Part shown: one piece after another, positions 1 to 5,248 of the stretch
How the letters are laid out: each line of letters opens with the position of its first letter
How positions within the stretch are numbered: position 1 is the stretch's first letter
Source of the DNA: UBA6244 sp041582875
GTDB taxonomy: Bacteria > Bacteroidota > Bacteroidia > Bacteroidales > F082
DNA length: 5,389 nucleotides
Assembly (NCBI GenBank): GCA_041582875.1
Contig: JBFHGX010000217.1
Location: 1 to 5,389 of the forward strand
Direction of reading: 5' to 3'
The notes under the pieces: generated by a model
Database searches by the model: none
What the model was told of the DNA's origin: nothing
Seen by the model: the letters and a program-made list of their open reading frames with translations, nothing else
Position numbers and translations under genes: made by a program

Positions 1-1
1 A

Positions 2-727
2 GATGATGAAAAGGATGCACGCAACGGAATGGAAAAGTTATTGCTGCAATGTCCGCAAGATGTTGAGGTAGTTGCTAAAGCCGAAAATGCACAGAATGCG
101 TTGGAAATAATTATCGATGCTAAACCGGACATTGTTTTTTTGGATATACAAATGCCAGTCAATAGTGGTTTCTGGCTGGCAGAGCAACTCGAAAAATACC
201 ATTTGCCCATCACCCTGGTGTTTGTTACTGCTTTTGACGAATATGCGATTCAGGCAGTTAAATTCGCTGCTTTTGACTTTTTGTTGAAGCCGGTGGATAT
301 AGAAATACTAGAATCTACCTTGCAGCGATTTGTAGAGAGTGGGCGAAACAGCGAAATTCGGGTGAAGCTCAACCATCTACAGACTTTTTTAAAGCAAGAC
401 AAGATTGGGATAACTACCGAAAATGGATTTGTTTTTCTGGCCTTAGATCAAATTATTTTTTGTGAGTTTATAGAAGGGTCTAGTCGGTTGTACTTGACCA
501 ATGGACGTAGTGAACATGCTAATTTGCCCTTGATCGACATTGAAAATAAACTCTCCCATGAAGACTTCATTAAGATAAATGACTCGGTCATTATCAATCC
601 TGCCTTTGTGGAAAGTGTCGACAAACGCAGTAGATGTGTAACCGTTACCGATGTGCTTCAGAAATTCGAGTTTAAAGCCTCTGCCGAAGGATTGAGAAAG
701 TTATTGAATCATCCCATGGTTAAGTAG
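2..727 (+). CDS. LytR/AlgR-type response regulator (REC + LytTR), 5' end off window
   Basis: Two-component response regulator acting as a cytoplasmic DNA-binding transcription factor. The frame is open from base 2 and begins D-D-E-K-D-A-R, the acidic pocket that follows the first beta strand of a receiver domain, so the true start lies a few codons left of the window. The ATG at 29 is internal. Numbering from that ATG, the phosphoacceptor is D39 (F-L-D-I-Q-M-P), the switch Thr is T67 (V-T-A-F-D) and the conserved Lys is K87 (L-L-K-P-V). A linker at about 105-125 leads to a LytTR DNA-binding domain at about 127-228, which includes the F-I-K-I-N-D-S-V-I-I-N segment (180-190). The usual His of that segment (R-x-H-x-S) is Asn here. 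The family is normally paired with a LytS/YpdA-like histidine kinase, probably encoded upstream. The gene converges with the 252-residue gene. The family call is secure; the target genes are unknown. Confidence 0.93.
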   Translation, partial: DDEKDARNGMEKLLLQCPQDVEVVAKAENAQNALEIIIDAKPDIVFLDIQMPVNSGFWLAEQLEKYHLPITLVFVTAFDEYAIQAVKFAAFDFLLKPVDIEILESTLQRFVESGRNSEIRVKLNHLQTFLKQDKIGITTENGFVFLALDQIIFCEFIEGSSRLYLTNGRSEHANLPLIDIENKLSHEDFIKINDSVIINPAFVESVDKRSRCVTVTDVLQKFEFKASAEGLRKLLNHPMVK

Positions 728-776
728 TTTTTACAACTTTCAAGGATGCTTTTATAGCCATTCCTCAAAATCGGCA

Positions 777-1535
777 TTATAAAATCAACCCAAGATCAAG
801 GAGTTTATTGTAAGCCTTCATCATTCCTTTCCATTCTTTATCACTAGTATTTTGACGAATTTGTGACCGGGTGTCAATAAATCTGTACAAAATGTCCATT
901 CGGATTTGCAATATCGAGTCGGCCAATTGTATATACGCTTCTCTGGATACCTCATAGTCGCGTAGGGTTTTCAAATACTGATAATTAACCTCAGTTACTC
1001 TTGGCATAAACCCCTTAATTTCCGCATGAAGCGTGTCAATGGAGGCTAAAATAGTGGCTTTATTTTTGTCTTCTACCAAGTGTTTTTCACTGACATTTTT
1101 GATTCGTTTAAATTTTTTCGCTATATCCTTATCATATTTCTTTCGCAGTTTATCTTTCTCTACCTTCTCGGGAAAAGCATCCACCATTTTCCCCCATTCG
1201 CTAGGTGTAAACCAGTGTTTTATGGCTAATTCGGCATCGATAGAATAGTCTTGCACAGCTTCCCTGTCGGTAAAATACCTTGTTGTAAATGCGTTGAATT
1301 GCTCTTTAGTGGTGTTTCTTTTGAGGGTTAATTGTTTAGCTTCTTTGATATATTTTTTGCGGGTCTTGAAAAATACTTTTTGATTCTTTTTTGACGCATC
1401 CATGATTTGGAAGATTTCCTTTTGCCGGTTTTTATCCACTACATAGGTCTTGATGTTTTTCTTCAGCGCGGGAGTGAGATAAAATGTGGTGTGACCTCCG
1501 CCAAAGATGGCCAAATACAATAGAACCCAGATCAT
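777..1535 (-). CDS. membrane-anchored, lysine-rich helical protein of unknown function
   Basis: I do not recognise this 252-residue protein. Residues 1-22 are hydrophobic (M-I-W-V-L-L-Y-L-A-I-F-G-G-G) with no charge ahead of them and lysines at 25-26 just after. This could be a signal anchor, with the positive-inside rule favouring a cytoplasmic C-terminal part, or a poor signal peptide. The remainder is almost wholly predicted helix, very rich in Lys, Glu and Asp, with a basic stretch at about 125-147, and could form helical hairpins or a coiled coil. R-E-A and E-W-x-x-M motifs occur twice (91-93 and 113-117; 198-200 and 234-238), hinting at two related halves. The ATG at 1533-1535 is chosen because it gives the hydrophobic N-terminus and lies 19 nt after the antiporter stop; an A-rich tract (AAAAAAAACTCCT) precedes it. 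Co-transcription with the antiporter is likely. The ORF is convincing because of its length, position and composition; the function is open. Confidence 0.8.
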   Translation of the reverse strand: MIWVLLYLAIFGGGHTTFYLTPALKKNIKTYVVDKNRQKEIFQIMDASKKNQKVFFKTRKKYIKEAKQLTLKRNTTKEQFNAFTTRYFTDREAVQDYSIDAELAIKHWFTPSEWGKMVDAFPEKVEKDKLRKKYDKDIAKKFKRIKNVSEKHLVEDKNKATILASIDTLHAEIKGFMPRVTEVNYQYLKTLRDYEVSREAYIQLADSILQIRMDILYRFIDTRSQIRQNTSDKEWKGMMKAYNKLLDLGLIL

Positions 1536-1554
1536 AGGAGTTTTTTTTAGTAGG

Positions 1555-2736
1555 TTATTCTTCTAACAAGTTTAGTTTTTTGGCAGCGATGTCGAGGGTA
1601 AATCCGTGCAAAATCATGGAACTGATAACAACAAACACAGTAATATTAAAAATCAAATCGGCATGCGGTACACCGAGTGTAAGAGGGACGAGCGCGAAAA
1701 CAATGGGGGTGGCGCCTTTAATGCCAATCCAGGAAACAAAGAGCTGTTTGTTGAAGGGTTGTCGGAAAGGTAAAAAACTGATAATGATCGATATGGGTCG
1801 CGCAAGCAAAAACAGAAATAAAGTCGGTAACCACGCATATTGAAAGGCTTCAAACAGGGCATTTGGAAATATTTGTAATCCAAGTATAACAAACATCAGT
1901 GCCTGTGCCAACCACGATACCGTAGAGAAAAACCTTTGACTGGTTTGTTTGTATTTGAATTCGGTGTTGCCTAGTATGATGCCAAGCACAAATGAAGCTA
2001 CCAAAATGTTTCCGCCCAGTAGGTCGGACCCCATGGTTGTTACCAGTAAAATAGCCAACAGGAATACCGGTTTTAAATACTCTTCTTTGAAATGAATGCG
2101 GTTAAAGATTTGCTTGAGTACCCATGATATTCCAAAAGCTACTGCTGCTCCAACCAAAAGTTGCTGAAAAAAGTAGAGTACATAGGTGCCCATTCCACCT
2201 TCGTCAGGATTGGTCAACATCATACAAAACATCAACGTCAGAATCATGGCCATGGGGTCGTTGGCAGCCGATTCAAACTCGAGGGTTTTGTCAGTATTGT
2301 ATTTGAGTTTTAGCTTTTTGGTTTCTAGTATACTGTAGGTAGCTGCCGCATCGGTTGACGAAACAATGGCTCCCAGTAACATTCCTTCTAATAGGGTAAG
2401 TGGAGTTACATAGCTGGCAAAGGCACCCACCAGTATAGCAGTTATTAATACACCTGCATTGGCCATGACCAAACCCTCGCCAAGAATGGGCTTGATCCTC
2501 GCAAAAGGGGTATGAAATCCGCCGGTAAAAATAATGAGGCTGAGCGCAAACTGACTGATAAATTCCGTTTTTTCAGGATAATCATAGGCTGGCATTATAT
2601 CACCATTTCCAATGAATAATCCCGCCAGAATAAAAATAAGTGCAGCAGGTACACCATAAGTCTTGGCCGGACTATATACCAAAGCTGCCAATGCAATAAG
2701 CGCACTGACTACCAATATCAATACATTGTTCTCCAT
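1555..2736 (-). CDS. NhaP2/CvrA-like cation:proton antiporter, membrane domain only
   Basis: Inner-membrane monovalent cation (K+ or Na+)/H+ exchanger of the CPA1 superfamily, closest in my reading to the NhaP2/CvrA branch. The 393 residues form about 12-13 hydrophobic segments. Landmarks are S-S-T-D-A-A-A (126-132, with T128-D129), the E-F-E-S-A-A-N-D-P-M-A stretch (153-163) with the N159-D160 ion-binding pair, L-L-A-R-P-I-S with conserved R313, and S-W-I-G-I-K-G-A-T-P-I (335-345), which corresponds to the family G-L-R-G-A-V-P-I motif. The protein ends in L-D-I-A-A-K-K-L, where the E. coli homologue, as I recall it, leaves the membrane and continues into a TrkA_C/RCK and further cytosolic domain. 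Those domains are absent here, and the stop at 1555-1557 is clean. It is first in a probable two-gene unit with the helical protein at 777-1535. A promoter candidate lies 23 nt upstream. Ion specificity cannot be read from the sequence. Confidence 0.95.
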   Translation of the reverse strand: MENNVLILVVSALIALAALVYSPAKTYGVPAALIFILAGLFIGNGDIMPAYDYPEKTEFISQFALSLIIFTGGFHTPFARIKPILGEGLVMANAGVLITAILVGAFASYVTPLTLLEGMLLGAIVSSTDAAATYSILETKKLKLKYNTDKTLEFESAANDPMAMILTLMFCMMLTNPDEGGMGTYVLYFFQQLLVGAAVAFGISWVLKQIFNRIHFKEEYLKPVFLLAILLVTTMGSDLLGGNILVASFVLGIILGNTEFKYKQTSQRFFSTVSWLAQALMFVILGLQIFPNALFEAFQYAWLPTLFLFLLARPISIIISFLPFRQPFNKQLFVSWIGIKGATPIVFALVPLTLGVPHADLIFNITVFVVISSMILHGFTLDIAAKKLNLLEE

Positions 2737-2758
2737 GTATTTATTTGATTGATGATCA

Positions 2759-2788
2759 CAAATATAGTATTAAACCATTCAGGTTAAA
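2759..2788 (-). promoter_or_regulatory. candidate Bacteroidota sigma-ABfr promoter for the antiporter unit
   Basis: On the minus strand TATATTTG (2766 down to 2759) matches the Bacteroidota -7 consensus TAnnTTTG at every fixed position. A T-run (TTT at 2788-2786) lies 19 nt further upstream where TTG/TTTG is expected, so the -33 half is only partial. Initiation would fall near 2752, giving a leader of roughly 15 nt before the ATG at 2736. This supports independent transcription of the antiporter from the repeat-protein gene upstream. Confidence 0.5.
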
Positions 2789-2829
2789 ATAAAACGGATT
2801 GTTTGGGAACAAAATGAGCTTCAAACTGA

Positions 2830-2847
2830 CCTTATCTGCTGATAAGG
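2830..2847 (-). terminator. 7-bp hairpin spanning the stop codon of the repeat protein; weak terminator candidate
   Basis: CCTTATC and GATAAGG form a perfect 7-bp stem around a 4-base loop. The TAA stop of the 721-residue gene (2832-2834) lies in the stem. On the minus strand it is followed by TCAGTTTGAAGC and not by a T-run, so it is a poor intrinsic terminator. It may instead protect the mRNA 3' end or be incidental. Confidence 0.3.
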
Positions 2848-4997
2848 AGCTTTTGGAATAAATGCCAATCCGGACTTATTATTTCAAGCCCATAAATCCC
2901 GGGGTTTAGCTTAGAGACATCTATCTGCTTGATGGATCCGATGCTGACAATGACCCTTTGTCCTAGTGAATTATAGACACGAATTTCGGCGATGGGCTTG
3001 TTGTTGGTGCTCTTAAATTTAACCCATTGATCGGCAGGTTGGGGATAAATTTGAATGGTAGGTTCAAACGACAAACTCGTCCCAACTGTACAAGCCTCCC
3101 AAACTTCTTGCGGATTGTTGCATCCAGTAGCATTACTGCTTATCTCCAGCTCTCCATTGGGATTGGCCAAATAGTCGCAAATACTCGTAATATCGCAGTC
3201 AGTGAGTCCATTGTCCAATAAGAACAGATCTGTGATGGTGGAGGCATTTAAGCTGTCAAGGCCAGCCAAACTGGTTAATCCGAAGTTCATCTGGATTCTT
3301 AATGGACCTCCTATTTGACGTAGTGTTGCCAGTCCGGAAAGATCAGTCAGGTCAAACATCTCAACCATTTCCAAAGCGCCTCCAATAGCAGTAAGGCTGT
3401 CGAAAGCAGATAGATCGGTAAGGGCGTAATTTTCCCACATCATTAAATCGCTGCCCACATATTTTAATTGGTTTAATCCCTCAAGGGAAGTAAGTTCAAC
3501 GTTGGATTGTAACATAAAACTGCCTTTGACGGTATCAAGAGATTCCATCCCTTCCATTGTGGTTAGTTTATAATTATCCTGACAAGAGAAATTACCACTA
3601 ACTTTTGAAACATTGTTAAGTCCATTAAGACTTGTAAGCATGTTGTTTCCATCAATCCTGAGGGCACCGGCAATATTATTTATATTCTCTAATCCTCCCA
3701 AACCGAACAAACTTGTGTTGCCACGAATTTCAATATTATTACCCACAGTTTGTAATGGCCCCATTCCAATTAAACTGGTTAAAGAAGAATTACTAGAGAT
3801 AATCAGATCGTTTCCAATGTAGTGCAATTGTCCCAGACCGTAAAGAGAGGTTACATAAATGTTACTGCTATGGATGAAAGATGCCCCAATCGAATCCAAT
3901 TGATTAAGTCCTTGCAAACTTGTGATTCCCTGTTGATGTCTGATAATCAAATCTCCTCCAACAAAATTAATATGGTGAAGCCCGTTAAAACTGGTCCGGG
4001 TTGAATAGCTTCCAAGGTTAAGATTCCCAGCCACACTGGTAATCCCTTCAAGCGCTGATAAATCGTTAATCTGGCCGTGGATAATTAAATCACCCTGAAG
4101 ATCATGACAATCGGGGTATTCTAATGGGAATTGATTCAGTTGATATTGTGAATCGAAAATATAATTGCCATAAGGAAGACATCCTATACTTATTCCACAT
4201 TGTTCCGCCATTTCGAACGGAGAGCTACATCCCGACATGTTATTGTAAATATTAATTGGGCCTGAAGGATCCGATAAATAAGCACAGATGCTTGGAATGC
4301 CTGCTGTTTCAAGTCTGATGTTGGAATTGATGCTAAGGCTCTCGATGGAAGTCGGATCAATGTTGTCTAGTCCATACAAATTCGGAAGATAAAAATTTCC
4401 TTCAATCGTGAGTTCCCCTTCGATTTTTTCCAGATTGGTGAGTGCAGTCATGCTGACCAAGCCTGAATTCCAAGAGAGATTGAGATTTCCATGGATGGTA
4501 GTGATATACTGAAGTCCGATTAAGCTCGTCAATGAAGCATTATCGAAAATAAACAAATCTCCATTTATACTATCCAGGTGCAGGAATCCACCCAGATTTT
4601 GCAGTTGACCGTTCCCCGCAATTTGGATACTCCCGCCAATTTGGCTTACATCATAAAGCCCCTGGACATTGATGAGAACATCATTGGAGTCTATCGTCAG
4701 ACTTCCTCCAATAGAGGTTAGATTATTTAAACCCGTTAAATTTGCCAATGGCGGATTTTGCGCAATATTTAACGAACCCCCAATAGACGTCAGAATGCTG
4801 AGTCCGTCCAGATTCGAAATATCGTAGCCGCTGATGGTAACATCGCCTTCAATTTGACGACAACTTGGATATTGTGATTGAAATTGGTCGATAGAATACT
4901 GATTGCTAAAAAGAATACCTTCGGGTAGGCATGACTGAGATTGTCCAATAGCAGGCCAAAGAAAAATAAGCATTGAAAGATAGAGCAAGTTTCTCAT
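2832..4997 (-). CDS. secreted leucine-rich-repeat (receptor-L-like) surface protein with T9SS sorting domain
   Basis: A 721-residue exported protein, probably displayed on or released from the cell surface; the ligand is unknown. Residues 1-18 or so are a Sec signal peptide (M-R-N then a hydrophobic core, A-I-G before Q19). The mature part is two capped solenoids, at 23-267 and 273-636, built from turns of the form S-L-x-S-L-x-G-L-x-x-L-x-x-I-G-G-x-L-x-I-x-x-N. Each has an N-cap starting C-L-P-x-G with a second Cys in a Y-P-x-C motif. Each also has a C-cap of the form S-I-C-x-Y-L-x-x-P-x-G followed by two more Cys. Residues of about 645-721 are a type A T9SS sorting domain: Y-P-Q-P-A (651-655), V-Y-N-S-L-G-Q (674-680), L-N-P-G-I-Y (697-702) and a K-L-L-I-S-R end. 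The solenoid resembles receptor L domains and bacterial LRRs, suited to binding. The ATG at 4995-4997 is chosen because it leads straight into the signal peptide. A carbohydrate- or protein-binding role is inference. Confidence 0.93.
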   Translation of the reverse strand: MRNLLYLSMLIFLWPAIGQSQSCLPEGILFSNQYSIDQFQSQYPSCRQIEGDVTISGYDISNLDGLSILTSIGGSLNIAQNPPLANLTGLNNLTSIGGSLTIDSNDVLINVQGLYDVSQIGGSIQIAGNGQLQNLGGFLHLDSINGDLFIFDNASLTSLIGLQYITTIHGNLNLSWNSGLVSMTALTNLEKIEGELTIEGNFYLPNLYGLDNIDPTSIESLSINSNIRLETAGIPSICAYLSDPSGPINIYNNMSGCSSPFEMAEQCGISIGCLPYGNYIFDSQYQLNQFPLEYPDCHDLQGDLIIHGQINDLSALEGITSVAGNLNLGSYSTRTSFNGLHHINFVGGDLIIRHQQGITSLQGLNQLDSIGASFIHSSNIYVTSLYGLGQLHYIGNDLIISSNSSLTSLIGMGPLQTVGNNIEIRGNTSLFGLGGLENINNIAGALRIDGNNMLTSLNGLNNVSKVSGNFSCQDNYKLTTMEGMESLDTVKGSFMLQSNVELTSLEGLNQLKYVGSDLMMWENYALTDLSAFDSLTAIGGALEMVEMFDLTDLSGLATLRQIGGPLRIQMNFGLTSLAGLDSLNASTITDLFLLDNGLTDCDITSICDYLANPNGELEISSNATGCNNPQEVWEACTVGTSLSFEPTIQIYPQPADQWVKFKSTNNKPIAEIRVYNSLGQRVIVSIGSIKQIDVSKLNPGIYGLEIISPDWHLFQKLLISR
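2835..3065 (-). other. T9SS type A C-terminal sorting domain of the surface protein
   Basis: Residues 645-721 form the small beta-sandwich tail that T9SS recognises at the outer membrane and the sortase-like PorU usually removes. The motifs are Y-P-Q-P-A near the start (the common form has N in place of Q), V-Y-N-S-L-G-Q-R in the middle, I-D-V-S-K-L-N-P-G-I-Y-G-L-E-I, and a terminal K-L-L-I-S-R. Its presence implies that the host encodes PorV/PorU/SprA-type components elsewhere. Confidence 0.9.
3090..4181 (-). repeat. solenoid module 2 of the surface protein (residues 273-636)
   Basis: Repeats the plan of module 1. The N-cap has C273 and C297, with a first short turn from L300. Ten turns of exactly 24 residues start at landmark Val or Ile 322, 346, 370, 394, 418, 442, 466, 490, 514 and 538. 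A 26-residue turn runs from 562 to 587, and the C-cap has C607, C626 and C636. The ten regular turns occupy 3315-4034. It also has two cysteines without a partner in module 1, C472 and C601. Confidence 0.85.
4197..4931 (-). repeat. solenoid module 1 of the surface protein (residues 23-267)
   Basis: N-cap with C23 and C46, a first turn from I49, then five turns of exactly 24 residues with landmark Ile at 72, 96, 120, 144 and 168. A 26-residue turn runs from 192 to 217, and a C-cap carries C238, C257 and C267. In DNA the five regular turns occupy 4425-4784, 72 bp each. The copies are clearly diverged at the nucleotide level, so this is an old protein repeat and not a recent tandem DNA expansion. 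Confidence 0.85.
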
Positions 4998-5014
4998 ATA
5001 AATTGAATGATTGG

Positions 5015-5033
5015 GCAGATCCAGTGATCCTGC
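5015..5033 (-). other. small hairpin in the leader of the surface-protein gene
   Basis: On the minus strand GCAGGATC and GATCTGC pair through seven base pairs with one bulged G around an ACTG loop, ending 17 nt before the ATG. It lies inside the predicted 5' leader and could affect translation or mRNA stability. It may also be chance, as part of the symmetry comes from two GATC sites. Confidence 0.25.
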
Positions 5034-5089
5034 GTTAAAAATTGAAACTATTTTTTTTGTTTAGATCAATTCGGCCTGCTAATTTTTGT

Positions 5090-5119
5090 CTAAAGTAAAC
5101 AGAAATTTCAAATTACCAA
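5090..5119 (-). promoter_or_regulatory. candidate Bacteroidota promoter for the surface-protein gene
   Basis: On the minus strand a TTG (5119-5117) is followed by exactly 19 nt and then TACTTTAG (5097-5090), which matches TAnnTTTG at five of six fixed positions. The spacing fits the -33/-7 arrangement described for Bacteroidota. Initiation near 5083 would give an A-rich leader of about 85 nt before the ATG at 4997. No better candidate was seen in the intergenic region. Confidence 0.4.
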
Positions 5120-5178
5120 TCCTTTTGAAATAGGAAGTATTCAATTTTTATTAATGAAACGGATTGAATCAGAAAACA

Positions 5179-5201
5179 AATCAGGATATGGTATCCTGAT
5201 T
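5179..5201 (-). terminator. intrinsic-terminator-like hairpin after the right-edge T9SS gene
   Basis: AATCAGGATA and TATCCTGATT form a perfect 10-bp stem with a 3-base loop. Read on the minus strand the stem runs into TGTTTTCT, so with the stem's own TT the 3' side is T-rich. It sits 47 nt after the stop of the partial gene ending at 5249 and well before the predicted promoter of the next minus-strand gene, which is where a terminator is expected. Confidence 0.6.
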
Positions 5202-5239
5202 ATTCCTTTCAGGATTTGAAGACTGAAAGGAATGTTTTT
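5202..5239. terminator. second strong hairpin in the same 3' region, T-run on the plus side
   Basis: ATTCCTTTCAG (5202-5212) and CTGAAAGGAAT (5223-5233) form a perfect 11-bp stem around a 10-base loop. On the plus strand it is followed by GTTTTTC, a terminator-like T-run, while on the minus strand it abuts the 5179-5201 hairpin. No plus-strand gene precedes it in the intergenic region. It is therefore best read as part of a tandem 3'-end structure for the minus-strand gene, possibly also stopping antisense transcription. Confidence 0.5.
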
Positions 5240-5248
5240 CATATCTTT

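Noticed and set aside
728..776. Terminator in the convergent gap
   Set aside because: Only an imperfect GGATG/CATTCC pairing with a bulge and no clean T-run; not enough to call.
1033..1248. Plus-strand open frame opposite the 252-residue gene
   Set aside because: Lies wholly antisense to a longer coherent gene, and its Phe/Ser-rich translation is what antisense of Lys/Glu codons gives.
1580..1892. Open frames on both strands within the antiporter 3' part
   Set aside because: Overlap the clear NhaP2-like coding frame and show no domain, signal peptide or initiation context of their own.
2124..2306. Plus-strand open frame opposite the antiporter
   Set aside because: Antisense shadow of the conserved N-D motif region; no protein-like features.
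2799..2812. TTGTT/AACAA inverted repeat between the repeat protein and the antiporter
   Set aside because: Only five AT-rich pairs, too weak for a terminator or a convincing operator.
3027..4004. Several short plus-strand open frames opposite the repeat protein
   Set aside because: They arise from the repetitive composition of the minus-strand gene and carry no recognisable features.
3315..4784. Recent DNA tandem repeat or CRISPR-like array
   Set aside because: The 72-bp period is visible only at protein level. Nucleotide copies are diverged and in frame, with no conserved repeat-spacer structure.
4929..4997. Lipoprotein signal for the repeat protein (Cys at 23)
   Set aside because: The residues before C23 are S-Q-S, not a lipobox with Leu at -3. 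C23 has an exact counterpart, C273, inside the mature protein, so it is a structural cap cysteine.
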